From: Ketogulonicigenium robustum
Lineage (GTDB): Bacteria > Pseudomonadota > Alphaproteobacteria > Rhodobacterales > Rhodobacteraceae
Assembly: GCF_002117445.1 (NCBI RefSeq)
Contig: NZ_CP019937.1
Location: 1,857,501-1,921,500 of the forward strand
DNA: 64,000 nucleotides
Direction: 5' to 3'
This document shows, one piece after another, positions 50,893 through 59,304 of this stretch; the first letter of the stretch is position 1, and each line of letters opens with the position of its first letter. The notes beneath the pieces are model-generated. The model had not been told where the DNA came from and searched no databases. It saw nothing but the letters and a program-made list of their open reading frames with translations. A program made the position numbers and the translations under genes.

Positions 50893-51825
50893 TCACACCA
50901 GCAGGTTAGTGGCGTTTTCGCTGTCGGTGACGAGAACACTCGCCAGACCGCCCGCCAAAATAGCCCGCACCGCCTCTAGCTTATAGGCACCGCCACCGGC
51001 CAGAATCCGGTGGCGGATGTGTTTGAAACGATCCAGCGCAGGCGAAAAAACCTGCGCATTGATCGGGTGGTCGATCGGTTGCCCCGCTGTGTTCAAAAAG
51101 TGCCCAGCCACCTCGCCGACAGCCCCTGCCGCCAGTAAATCCTCGCGCGTGACGCCAGCCGGCAAGCCATAGCGCACCTGCAGTGAGCGTCCTGAAATAT
51201 CCCCGATACTCAGATAAGCCATATCGACCGTGCAGATCGTCTCGAACGTCTTGCGGAACACATCCTGCGCGATGATCAGATCACGCGACCGGGCCGAATC
51301 GGCATAAATCGGGGCAACCAGATATTCGCAAGCCGCACCGAACACATTGGCAAAGCCCCGCACAATTTCGAATGTGTTGATTTCAGACCCATGGGTCAGC
51401 CCCCCCATCACCGACCTGATCTGCATCTGTGGACGCGCGGCGGGCGACATAGCCTGCACCGTCTCGCGCAGGGTCGATCCCCAGCCGACACCCATGGTCT
51501 GGATATCGTTCACCACGATGAACCGGTCCATCCAATCGGCGATAGCGCGCCCCAATACCGAATGCATCTGCGCCGGATCAACCGGCGTTGGCACGACCAA
51601 AGCCGCATCAAGGCCGTAACGGGCGCACAGGTCGCGTTCCAGCCCTGCGCATTCGCCAATCTTGCCGCTAAAAGATATTTTCACGAATCCCTCGCGCAGG
51701 GCAGCAGCCAGAACCTCGTTCACACGGCGGCGCGTCACGCCCAGCGCATCCGCGATCTGGGCCTGGGTCAACCCCTCCATATGGTACAGCCATGCAGCGC
51801 GGGCCATCAGCTCATTTGCATCCAT
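50893..51825 (-). CDS. SorC/DeoR-type sugar-binding transcriptional regulator
   Basis: From the ATG at 51825 it has 310 residues: N-terminal helix-turn-helix (LTQAQIADALGVTRRRVNEV) and a large effector-binding domain related to sugar-phosphate isomerases, with GVGWGSTLRETV and GGGAYKLEAVRAIL. Effectors of this family are phosphosugars or polyols, which fits glycerol-3-phosphate import. The chosen ATG has AAGGTAAG 6 bases upstream; two in-frame ATGs further up (51852, 51876) have none. Divergent from ugpB, so it probably controls the ugp operon and itself. Confidence 0.85.
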   Translation of the reverse strand: MDANELMARAAWLYHMEGLTQAQIADALGVTRRRVNEVLAAALREGFVKISFSGKIGECAGLERDLCARYGLDAALVVPTPVDPAQMHSVLGRAIADWMDRFIVVNDIQTMGVGWGSTLRETVQAMSPAARPQMQIRSVMGGLTHGSEINTFEIVRGFANVFGAACEYLVAPIYADSARSRDLIIAQDVFRKTFETICTVDMAYLSIGDISGRSLQVRYGLPAGVTREDLLAAGAVGEVAGHFLNTAGQPIDHPINAQVFSPALDRFKHIRHRILAGGGAYKLEAVRAILAGGLASVLVTDSENATNLLV

Positions 51826-51862
51826 GCGGATCTTACCTTTTTTCTTACTCATCCGGCCAAAA

Positions 51863-51893
51863 GTAACAAATGTCATTTAAGCGTAACATTTGT
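51863..51893. promoter_or_regulatory. Candidate SorC operator: paired GTAACA half-sites
   Basis: GTAACAAATGT (51863-51873) and GTAACATTTGT (51883-51893) are direct repeats 20 bases apart that differ only in the two central bases. Their ACAAATGT and ACATTTGT cores are also inverted repeats. They lie between the SorC start and ugpB. Confidence 0.55.
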
Positions 51894-51981
51894 ACCCTAT
51901 TCGATCACTAACGCCACCCCGCAGCTGATTCAAGCACCCAGCGCGGCAGGCCCAGCCTTAAACCGAATAAGGAACAGAACA

Positions 51982-53295
51982 ATGAAACGCTTTGCACCTT
52001 TATCCCTGGGTGTCGCGCTTGCGGCGCTGACAGCACTGCCCGCCAGCGCCCAAGATCGTGTCCAAATCGAATGGTGGTATGCCGTCAACGGCCGTCTGGG
52101 CGATTTGGCGCAAGAGATCATCACGCGCTTTAACGCATCGCAAGATCAGTACGAAGTTGTCGGCACCTATAAGGGCAACTACGAAGAAAGCATGGCGGCG
52201 ATGGTTGCGGCCTATCGCGTCGGACAGCAGCCCACGATTTTGATGGCAGCCGAGCGCGGCTTTATGACCATGTTGAACTCCGGCGCGGTTGTTCCCGTGA
52301 ACCAGTTGATGGCCGCGCAGGGCTATGATGTCGATTGGGATGACTTCATCGCCCCCGTGGCGGGGTTCTATGTGGTCGATGGTGAACCAGCAGCCCTGCC
52401 TTTCAACTCGTCAACGCCCATCTTGTGGTACAATGCCGACCAATTCCGCGCCGCAGGTTTTGATGGCCCCGCCGATACCTGGCAAGAGCTGGAACAGCAG
52501 CTTTACACCCTGAAAGCGCAGGGCATTTCCGAATGCCCGATGGTCCTGAACGGCGATTTCCAGTGGGGCATGCTGGAAAACTATTCGGCGATCAACGACA
52601 TGCCTTGGGGCACCAAAGCCAACGGCTTTGACGGGCTGGACACGGAATTCGTTTACAACACGACGGGCGTCGTCGATCAGGCCACCCGCATGGGCAAATG
52701 GATGGAAGACGGCGTTCTGCACCTTGCGGGCGAGGGGATGAACCCGCAGCAGATGTATATCGCCGAAACCTGCGCCACATTGATCGCCTCGACCGCAGGC
52801 CACGCGGGTGTCGAACAAGGCGCCCAGTTCGACTGGAGCGCCACCTATCTGCCCCACGAAGCCGGCATCACTCCGAAAAACAGCACTATCGGTGGCGGCG
52901 CTTTGTGGGTGGTCAACGGCAAAAGCGATGCAGAATACGCGGGCGCGGCGGCCTTTTTGAACTTCGTCTCCAGCCCCGAACTGCAATCGTGGTGGAGCGG
53001 CGAGACCGGCTATGTCCCCGTGACCAATACCGCCTATGAAACCATGCGCGACGCTGGCTACTTCGAGGCCCATCCGACCCGCGAAATCGCCATTTTGCAA
53101 CTGTCACGCGGCACGCCCAGCGACAATTCGCGCGGGTTCCGCTTTGGCAATCACAACCAAGCCACCGCCATTCTGGTCGAGGAAATGCAGGCCATCTGGA
53201 CGGGGCAGAAAACCGCACAGCAGGCCCTCGACTCGGCCGTTGCGCGGGGCAACGACATCCTGCGCCAATACGAGCGTATCCATGCTGGCCGCTAA
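51982..53295 (+). CDS. ugpB: sn-Glycerol-3-phosphate / glycerophosphodiester binding protein
   Basis: A 437-residue periplasmic binding protein with a Sec signal peptide (MKRFAPLSLGVALAALTALPASAQ). The mature part follows UgpB closely: EWWYAVNGRLGD, RFNASQDQYEVV, YKGNYEES, LPFNSSTPILWYN, IGGGALWV and TGYVPVTNTAYE. UgpB captures glycerol-3-phosphate and glycerophosphocholine-type diesters. AAGGAACAG site before the ATG; the frame is open far upstream but across the divergent regulator. A hairpin with a T-run follows the gene. Confidence 0.92.
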   Translation: MKRFAPLSLGVALAALTALPASAQDRVQIEWWYAVNGRLGDLAQEIITRFNASQDQYEVVGTYKGNYEESMAAMVAAYRVGQQPTILMAAERGFMTMLNSGAVVPVNQLMAAQGYDVDWDDFIAPVAGFYVVDGEPAALPFNSSTPILWYNADQFRAAGFDGPADTWQELEQQLYTLKAQGISECPMVLNGDFQWGMLENYSAINDMPWGTKANGFDGLDTEFVYNTTGVVDQATRMGKWMEDGVLHLAGEGMNPQQMYIAETCATLIASTAGHAGVEQGAQFDWSATYLPHEAGITPKNSTIGGGALWVVNGKSDAEYAGAAAFLNFVSSPELQSWWSGETGYVPVTNTAYETMRDAGYFEAHPTREIAILQLSRGTPSDNSRGFRFGNHNQATAILVEEMQAIWTGQKTAQQALDSAVARGNDILRQYERIHAGR

Positions 53296-53315
53296 ATCCG
53301 GCAGCACGATCACGG

Positions 53316-53339
53316 GGGGCGCGCCATCGCGCCCCTTTT
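53316..53339 (+). terminator. Terminator-like hairpin between ugpB and ugpA
   Basis: GGGGCGCG (53316-53323), loop CCAT, CGCGCCCC (53328-53335), then TTTT. It lies 20 bases after the ugpB stop and before the permease gene. In many transport operons such a hairpin keeps binding-protein mRNA in excess by partial termination or 3' protection. Confidence 0.8.
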
Positions 53340-53359
53340 CGGCGTTGTGGGCCCGCATC

Positions 53360-54277
53360 ATGCGCGCCCAACAAAACGCGGCTGTCAACGGGCTGAAAAC
53401 CACCCATTTCCGCAAACCGGGCGTGGCGTTTTGGCTTTTGGCCCCGCAGGCCCTGATCTTGTTGTTTTTCTTTTATATTCCGGCCTACAAAGCGCTATCG
53501 CTGGCCTTTGTGGAAACCGATCCTTTCGGCTTGTCGGTCATCTTCGTGGGCTTTGACAATTTCACCCGCCTCTTCGCCAGCCCCGCCTACCGCGCCAGCG
53601 CCGTGCTGTCGTTGGTCTTTACGCTGGTTCAAAGCGTCCTGACGCTTGGCCTTGCGACAGCGCTGGCCTTCGCCACCGATCGGGTCGTGCGCGGACAGGC
53701 GTTTTTCAAAGGCGTGATCCTGCTGCCCTATGCCATCGCGCCTGTCGCGTCGGGCACGATCTTTGCCTTTATGTTCAATCCGAATGTCGGGCCAATGGCC
53801 CACATGCTGCACGCGATGGGCCTACCGTGGAATCCCGCTATGCGCCCGCTGGACGCGCAGGTCCTGGTCGTGATGGCGGCCGTTTGGAACCACCTGTGCT
53901 ATGATTATATCTTTTTGGTCGCGGCGCTGCTGTCGGTCCCCCGTTCCCTGATGGAGGCCGCCGCCCTAGACGGCGCCGGCGCGGTGAAACGCTTTTTCAC
54001 CGTCTCGTTGCCGATCATCATGCCGACCTTCTTTTTCCTGATGATCATGAACCTGATTTACGGCCTGTTCGACACCTTTGGCCTGATCGAGACGATGACA
54101 CGGGGCGGCCCTGCCGCAGCCACCAACACACTGGTTTACAAGGTCTATCAGGATGGTTTCGTCCAGTTGGATCTGGGCAGTTCTGCCGCGCAATCCGTGG
54201 TTCTGATGGGGATCGCCATGGCTTTCACCATTTTGCAATTCCGCGCGGTCGAGCGGCGCGTCAACTACACGGGGTAA
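53360..54277 (+). CDS. ugpA: ABC transporter permease UgpA type
   Basis: A 305-residue permease of the CUT1 family with six helices and the EAA loop LMEAAALDGAGAVKRFFTVSLP. From 53360 its length fits UgpA (about 295). An ATG at 53282 would overlap ugpB and run through the terminator-like hairpin, so the later start is preferred, although neither has a strong ribosome site. Next gene begins 4 bases after the stop. Confidence 0.88.
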   Translation: MRAQQNAAVNGLKTTHFRKPGVAFWLLAPQALILLFFFYIPAYKALSLAFVETDPFGLSVIFVGFDNFTRLFASPAYRASAVLSLVFTLVQSVLTLGLATALAFATDRVVRGQAFFKGVILLPYAIAPVASGTIFAFMFNPNVGPMAHMLHAMGLPWNPAMRPLDAQVLVVMAAVWNHLCYDYIFLVAALLSVPRSLMEAAALDGAGAVKRFFTVSLPIIMPTFFFLMIMNLIYGLFDTFGLIETMTRGGPAAATNTLVYKVYQDGFVQLDLGSSAAQSVVLMGIAMAFTILQFRAVERRVNYTG

Positions 54278-54281
54278 TCAC

Positions 54282-55202
54282 ATGGTCGAACGTAACCCTT
54301 GGCTGACCTTTGTATGCTACCTGATCCTGGCGGTCGGGGCGGCTATTGTCTGTGTGCCGCTGTATCTGTCGTTCGTGGCTGGTTCGCTTGACTATGTCCG
54401 GCTGCAACAGGCCCCGTTCCCCTTGCTGCCCGGCGACAATTTCTGGGCCAACATCACCGAGGCATGGCAAAAAGCCGATTTCTCGCGCCTTTACCTGAAC
54501 TCGCTGATCGTCACGCTGGGCATTGTCGCGGGCAAGATCCTGATCTCGCTGATGGCCGCCTTTGCGATCACCTATTTCCGGTTCCCCTTTCGCATGACCA
54601 TGTTTTGGCTGATCTTCATCTCGATGATGTTGCCGATCGAGGCGCGGATCATCCCGACTTACGAGGCAATCGCCGATGTCGGCGGGCCGCTGCGCGACCT
54701 GTTCGCCGCGACGGGCCTGACAGGGTTGATCCATACAGTCACCGGCTACCGGTTGGAGATGGCCATGAACTGGAACCTGATCAACAGCTATCCGGGACTG
54801 ATCCTGCCGCTGATCGCCTCGGCCTCGGCCACATTCTTGTTCCGGCAGTTTTTCATGACAGTGCCAGACGAGCTGCTGGAAGCGGCAAAGTTGGACAACG
54901 CAGGGCCGGTGCGCTTCTTTTTCGACATCCTGCTTCCGCTGTCGCGCAGCAATGTGGCCGCGCTTGCGGTGATCTTGTTCATCGGCAACTGGAACCAATA
55001 CCTGTGGCCCATGCTGTTCACCACCACGCCCGACATGCGCACCGTCATATTGGGGCTGCGCAGTCTGGTGCCTGGCCCGGATCAACCACCGGCATGGAAC
55101 CTGTCTATGGCTGCGGCGTTTTTCGTCATGCTGCCCCCTGCCCTTGTCGTCATCTTCCTGCAACGCGCCATGACGCGCGGCGTTGTGGACGGTGACAAAT
55201 AA
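54282..55202 (+). CDS. ugpE: ABC transporter permease UgpE type
   Basis: A 306-residue CUT1 permease partner with six helices and EAA loop LLEAAKLDNAGPVRFFFDILLP. The stretch WNQYLWPMLFTTTPDMRT is typical of UgpE. No ATPase gene (ugpC) follows; the phosphodiesterase gene comes next after 18 bases. Confidence 0.9.
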   Translation: MVERNPWLTFVCYLILAVGAAIVCVPLYLSFVAGSLDYVRLQQAPFPLLPGDNFWANITEAWQKADFSRLYLNSLIVTLGIVAGKILISLMAAFAITYFRFPFRMTMFWLIFISMMLPIEARIIPTYEAIADVGGPLRDLFAATGLTGLIHTVTGYRLEMAMNWNLINSYPGLILPLIASASATFLFRQFFMTVPDELLEAAKLDNAGPVRFFFDILLPLSRSNVAALAVILFIGNWNQYLWPMLFTTTPDMRTVILGLRSLVPGPDQPPAWNLSMAAAFFVMLPPALVVIFLQRAMTRGVVDGDK

Positions 55203-55220
55203 CCCCCGAAAGGAATGAAC

Positions 55221-55961
55221 ATGACCCTTATTGCCGGTCACCGCGGGGCCCGTAACCTATGGGCCGAAAACAGTCGCACGGGCTTTCTGAACCTGCGCCA
55301 GATGCCCGTCGAGGCTGTTGAATTCGACATTCACCTTGATGGCGCAGGCGAGATCGTGGTGATCCATGACGCGACGCTGGATCGCACCACCGACCACGCA
55401 GGGCCTGTCAGCGCCCTGCCCGCAGGCGCCCACCGTCAGGTTTTGCTAAAGGACGGCCACGGCGACACCATTCCCACGCTGGCGGACGTGCTGGACATCT
55501 ACAAAGAAACCCCGTTCGAGCTGCATATCGAGCTGAAAACCGACGCCAACGCCCTGCCCTATGCTGGGCTAGAGGCCAAAACGATCGCATTGGTGACAGC
55601 TTTGGGCATCGCCGATCGCTGCGTCCTGACCAGCTTTGATCTGGGCGTTTTGCAGACCCTGAAAACCCTCGCCCCCCATATTCGCAGATTGTCGTCCTAT
55701 GATCGCAAGGGCGCAGACCGCGACGGCGTGCTGGTGGGCTTGCAAAAGCGGCTAGATCTTGTCGATATCCTCGCCGTCGAAAAATCGCTGCTGGGCGCAC
55801 ATTGGGACATCTTTGCCCAGCACGTCCCGCTAGAGCGATTGGGCGCGTGGGTGACCAACACCCCGGCGGATCTGGAAAAGTGGATGTCCTGCGGGTTGCG
55901 CCAGATCACGACAGACAATCCCGATGTGGCTTTGGCTGTCCGCAAGGCTCTGACCGTATGA
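55221..55961 (+). CDS. ugpQ: Glycerophosphodiester phosphodiesterase, UgpQ-like
   Basis: Hydrolyses glycerophosphodiesters to glycerol-3-phosphate and an alcohol in the cytoplasm. The GDPD motif is HRGARNLWAEN (His7, Arg8, Glu16), followed by EFDIHLDGAGEIVVIHD with the metal-binding Glu, Asp and the second catalytic His, and ELHIELK. Length 246 equals that of UgpQ. The ATG at 55221 is chosen because AAAGGA sits 6 bases upstream; an ATG two codons earlier (55215) overlaps that site. It overlaps the HAD gene by 4 bases. Confidence 0.93.
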   Translation: MTLIAGHRGARNLWAENSRTGFLNLRQMPVEAVEFDIHLDGAGEIVVIHDATLDRTTDHAGPVSALPAGAHRQVLLKDGHGDTIPTLADVLDIYKETPFELHIELKTDANALPYAGLEAKTIALVTALGIADRCVLTSFDLGVLQTLKTLAPHIRRLSSYDRKGADRDGVLVGLQKRLDLVDILAVEKSLLGAHWDIFAQHVPLERLGAWVTNTPADLEKWMSCGLRQITTDNPDVALAVRKALTV

Positions 55962-56611
55962 ACGCGATCATCTTCGACTGCGACGGCGTTCTGATCGATA
56001 GCGAACCCTTGGCCAGTGCCACGCTGGCCGCCGCTCTGCGCCGCAAAAATATCGCGATCACGGCCGAGGAATCCCACCGCGTCTTTACCGGCAATGCCTT
56101 GCCCGTCATCCAGCAGATCTGCGTCGAGACCTACGGCCTGCAAGATGTTGATGGCTTGTTCGCGCAGTGGCAATCCGATTTGTTTGCCGCCTTTGCAACC
56201 CAGCTGCGGCCCATGACCGGCATGATCGATCTGCTGGCGGGATTGGGGGGGCCAATCTCGGTCGCATCGAACAGCAGCAGCGCGCGCCTGCGGGCCAGTT
56301 TGGGGGTCACGCCCCTATGGCCTTTGTTCGCCGGACATATCTACAGCGCAGACATGGTCCCCCAGCCCAAGCCCGCACCCGATCTACTGCTGCTCTGCGC
56401 GGCGCGGATGCAGGTCGCCGCGCAAAATTGCACGATGATTGATGATAGCCCCCACGGGATCACCGCGGCCCGCGCGGCGGGCATGCGCAGCATCGGATTT
56501 GTCGATCCAAACGATCCCCGCCCGAACAGAGCCGCTGCGCTGCGGGCCGCCGGGGCTGACCATGTCGCAACCGGCGTTCCCGAACTTCGGTCCCTGTTGC
56601 GGCACGCATAA
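55958..56611 (+). CDS. HAD-superfamily phosphatase, beta-phosphoglucomutase/GS1-like
   Basis: A 217-residue HAD enzyme. Motif I is IIFDCDGVLIDSEP, the cap is the alpha-helical C1 type, motif II is in SVASNSSSA, motif III Lys in PQPKPAPD and motif IV in MIDDSPHGITAA. Its place at the end of the ugp operon suggests a phosphate released from glycerol-3-phosphate or another product, but family members vary widely in substrate. It starts within the last codon of ugpQ. Confidence 0.8.
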   Translation: MNAIIFDCDGVLIDSEPLASATLAAALRRKNIAITAEESHRVFTGNALPVIQQICVETYGLQDVDGLFAQWQSDLFAAFATQLRPMTGMIDLLAGLGGPISVASNSSSARLRASLGVTPLWPLFAGHIYSADMVPQPKPAPDLLLLCAARMQVAAQNCTMIDDSPHGITAARAAGMRSIGFVDPNDPRPNRAAALRAAGADHVATGVPELRSLLRHA

Positions 56612-56614
56612 CAA

Positions 56615-56648
56615 AAACCCCGGCCAAATCGGCCGGGGTTTCTTTTTT
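56615..56648 (+). terminator. Strong intrinsic terminator of the ugp operon
   Basis: AAACCCCGGCC (56615-56625), loop AAATC, GGCCGGGGTTT (56631-56641) and a following T-run (to 56649). The A's at the left arm make it work for the convergent operon too. Confidence 0.95.
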
Positions 56649-56660
56649 TAAGGCTGTGCG

Positions 56661-57488
56661 TTAGCCCTGCAGGGCGCTCCATAACGCCAGGGGGTCGTCA
56701 GTCGTAATCTGCGCGACACCCAGTGCCATCAACTGCTGCGCGATCCCGACGGTGTCGGCTGTCACGCGCTGCAAGGTATAGGCATCGACAGGGCGGCCAA
56801 TAGCGCCGACCAGATCAAACCCCGCAACTGCGCTGGAAAGAACGACGCGGTAATCCAGATAGATCATCCGCGCATCGCCTGCCGCCTGCAGCGCCCGCGC
56901 GGCAAAACCCGCATAGTCTCCGCTGGCATCCAGCCGTTCCAGTGCGCCGAAATGGCACGGATCATACCCCGTCGCCAAATCAGGCAGTTCTGCCGACAGC
57001 CGCGCAACAGCCTGCGCATCGCCCCCCGACAGGATCATATGGCGCTGCACCGGCTGCACGGCCTGAACAAAGGCCGCAATATCAGCATCCTGCAACGTCG
57101 CGCTGGTTTCTTTCATATCCAGCTGCAACTGGGCGCCCGCCGGCAGGTCATGCGCGGCCAAAGCAGCACACAGATCCCCCAGCAGCGCCACGCCCGTTTG
57201 GGTCAGAGCCCCGTGATCATTGCGGCGGCGCAGGCGACGGATCGTCTCGGCATCGGCGGCATCAACGCGGCCATGTCCGTCGGTGCCGCGATCCAGCGTC
57301 TCATCGTGCAGAACGGCAAAGCCGCCGCCCGCATGACGCACCAGATCAACCTCGACCCGCGCACCTGCGCGCAGGCCCTGCAAGATGCGGGCGGGATCGA
57401 ATTCCATATCGCCCGCCTGCCGCCGCCCACGGTGCCACTTCAGCCATGTGCGACCATGGGCATGATCGATGAACAGCGGCTCAGTCAT
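56661..57488 (-). CDS. Second, divergent glycerophosphodiester phosphodiesterase-like protein
   Basis: A 275-residue GDPD-family protein from the ATG at 57488. HRG is at 19-21, and the later VEVDLV, VLHDETLDRGTDGHG and ITTDDPLALW match the fold. The usual PEN motif after HRG is missing, replaced by an Arg- and Gly-rich loop with a Met-Glu-Phe, so specificity or activity may differ from UgpQ. It overlaps the ATPase gene by 8 bases and closes that transporter operon. Confidence 0.75.
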   Translation of the reverse strand: MTEPLFIDHAHGRTWLKWHRGRRQAGDMEFDPARILQGLRAGARVEVDLVRHAGGGFAVLHDETLDRGTDGHGRVDAADAETIRRLRRRNDHGALTQTGVALLGDLCAALAAHDLPAGAQLQLDMKETSATLQDADIAAFVQAVQPVQRHMILSGGDAQAVARLSAELPDLATGYDPCHFGALERLDASGDYAGFAARALQAAGDARMIYLDYRVVLSSAVAGFDLVGAIGRPVDAYTLQRVTADTVGIAQQLMALGVAQITTDDPLALWSALQG

Positions 57489-58488
57489 GGAACACCGCCA
57501 CATCCGTGGCCGAGGGGCGCACGCTGTCGCCCATCATCCACGGCGCGCCGGGCGGGCAGATGACTTTCAGCCGCGCGTCACAGCCGTCGATGCCGACCTC
57601 GGCCAGCATATGGGTGCCGAAATCGGTCACGCGGTGAATGCGCCCACCCTCGCCCCGTTCCAACTGCATCGCCTCGGGGCGGATGGCCAGCGTGGCGGGG
57701 CCATCGCCGACATTGGCACGGGTGCGGAACAACGGGTGGGTCGAGTGCTGGGCGCGGAAATCGGTCTTCACGAAGTTCATCGTGCCGATGAAGCCCGCAA
57801 CAAAACGCGTAGCCGGTTGGCGGTAGATGCGCGCGGGCGTGTCAGCTTGCTCGATCATCCCATCTTTCAACACGACGATGCGGTCTGCCAGCGCCAGCGC
57901 CTCGTCCTGCCCGTGGGTGACGAAGACGGTGGTGATGCCCAGACGCTGCTGGATATCACGCAACTCTTCGCGCAGGTGCTCGCGCAGGTGTTGGTCAAGA
58001 CTGGCAAAGGGCTCGTCCAGCAGCAAAATTTTAGGCTCTAGCGCAAGCGAACGGGCCAAGGCCACGCGCTGCTGCTGCCCGCCAGACAATTGCCAGACGC
58101 GGCGCTTGCCATAGCCTTCCAAACCCACCAGCGTCAGCACCTCGTCCACCTTTTGGGCGATGGCGGCTTTGGCCAGACCGCGCAAGCGCAGGCCAAAGGC
58201 AACGTTTGCGGCAACATCCATATGCGACCACAGCGCGTGGCTTTGAAACACCATACCCGTGGGGCGCTTTTCAGGCGGCACGCGCGTCATGTCGGCCCCG
58301 TCGATCAGTACTTGCCCGCTGTCGGCAGCCTCGAACCCGCCGATCATGCGCAAGATCGTCGACTTGCCCGACCCCGACGGCCCCAGCAGGCACACCAGCT
58401 CGCCATCGGCGACATCAAGCGAGACGGATTTGACGACGGGCGTGCCGCCGAAGGATTTTTCCAATGCGCGCAAAGTCAGACTGGACAT
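57481..58488 (-). CDS. ABC transporter ATPase, PotA/FbpC/UgpC type
   Basis: A 335-residue ATPase with Walker A GPSGSGKST, Q-loop, signature LSGGQQQRVALARS, Walker B ILLLDEPFASLDQ and H-loop VFVTHGQDE, then a C-terminal TOBE domain (about 240-335, ATLAIRPEAMQLERGE). The TOBE domain fits polyamine, iron and sugar-type importers. AAGGAG site 6 bases before the ATG. It is the only TOBE-type ATPase in the window while two transporters of compatible type are present. Confidence 0.9.
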   Translation of the reverse strand: MSSLTLRALEKSFGGTPVVKSVSLDVADGELVCLLGPSGSGKSTILRMIGGFEAADSGQVLIDGADMTRVPPEKRPTGMVFQSHALWSHMDVAANVAFGLRLRGLAKAAIAQKVDEVLTLVGLEGYGKRRVWQLSGGQQQRVALARSLALEPKILLLDEPFASLDQHLREHLREELRDIQQRLGITTVFVTHGQDEALALADRIVVLKDGMIEQADTPARIYRQPATRFVAGFIGTMNFVKTDFRAQHSTHPLFRTRANVGDGPATLAIRPEAMQLERGEGGRIHRVTDFGTHMLAEVGIDGCDARLKVICPPGAPWMMGDSVRPSATDVAVFHD

Positions 58489-58497
58489 GATTTCTCC

Positions 58498-59304
58498 TTA
58501 CACACCAAAGCCACGGGCAAAGCTGGACGAACCCACCAACCGCCGCGCAAACAGCAAGGCAACAAAGCTGGGGATCCACAGCAGCACCGACAAAACGGCC
58601 CCGTATTGGACAACGATCTGGTTATTGATGAAGGTGATCATCAGCACCGGCATGGTGCGGATCTGCGGCGCGCCGATCAGCCACGCCCCTTCGGTTTCAT
58701 AAAACGTGCCGACGAAGGTCAGCAGCAGCGCGGCAAAAATCGTGGGCGCCGCCTGCGGCAGGCTGATCTGCAGGAAGACCCGCAAAGGCCCTGCGCCGGC
58801 GTCACGGGCGGCTTCCTCCATCCGGCGGTCGATGTTCTGAAAGGCCGCGACGGGAATCCAGATCATCATCATCAGCGTGCCCACCAGCTGGATCAGCACC
58901 ACGCCCCAGAAATTGGACACCAGCCCCAGCCCAAGGAAGATCCCGGCAATCGCCACCAACAACCCGAATTTGGGAAAAGCGTGGCTGGCCAGAAACGACA
59001 GGAAGAAGATGTTCTTGCCCGGAAAATTCATCCGCGCAAAGGCATAGGCAGCAGGCAGGCAGATAACGGCAGACAGGAGGGTGACCGTCAGCGACAGCCG
59101 GATCGAAAGCCAGATCGCCTCCCACACATCGGCGCGGGCCAGCGTTTGGCCCCAGAACCGCGTGCCCCATTGCTGCGGCAACAACGAGGGGTAGCGCCAA
59201 ACCTCGGTAAAGGCCCAGATCGCCACCACCAGCAGCGGCAGCACGATGACAAGGGCAAGGGCGGCTGCGATCAGCACGCCCAGCCAGTCGAATTTCTTTT
59301 GCAT
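58498..59304 (-). CDS. ABC transporter permease (second permease of the 56.7-61.3 kb importer)
   Basis: A 268-residue permease of the PotC/FbpB-type with six helices. EAA loop is MEEAARDAGAGPLRVFLQISLP. The start at 59304 overlaps the stop of the preceding permease gene (TGATG), so the two are coupled. An in-frame start at 59367 lies inside the neighbour. Confidence 0.88.
   Translation of the reverse strand: MQKKFDWLGVLIAAALALVIVLPLLVVAIWAFTEVWRYPSLLPQQWGTRFWGQTLARADVWEAIWLSIRLSLTVTLLSAVICLPAAYAFARMNFPGKNIFFLSFLASHAFPKFGLLVAIAGIFLGLGLVSNFWGVVLIQLVGTLMMMIWIPVAAFQNIDRRMEEAARDAGAGPLRVFLQISLPQAAPTIFAALLLTFVGTFYETEGAWLIGAPQIRTMPVLMITFINNQIVVQYGAVLSVLLWIPSFVALLFARRLVGSSSFARGFGV

Noticed and set aside
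51869-51888. A possible PhoB box (ATGTCAT followed by a second half-site) before ugpB
   Set aside because: Only the first half resembles the Pho consensus; the second matches poorly. The better explanation is the SorC-type paired repeat, though phosphate control was not excluded.
53282-53359. An earlier ATG for ugpA overlapping the end of ugpB
   Set aside because: It would place the terminator-like hairpin inside the coding region, adds a poorly hydrophobic leader and lacks a ribosome site.
54261-55241. A 326-codon minus-strand frame opposite ugpE
   Set aside because: Shadow with charged, non-globular composition; ugpE has clear permease motifs.
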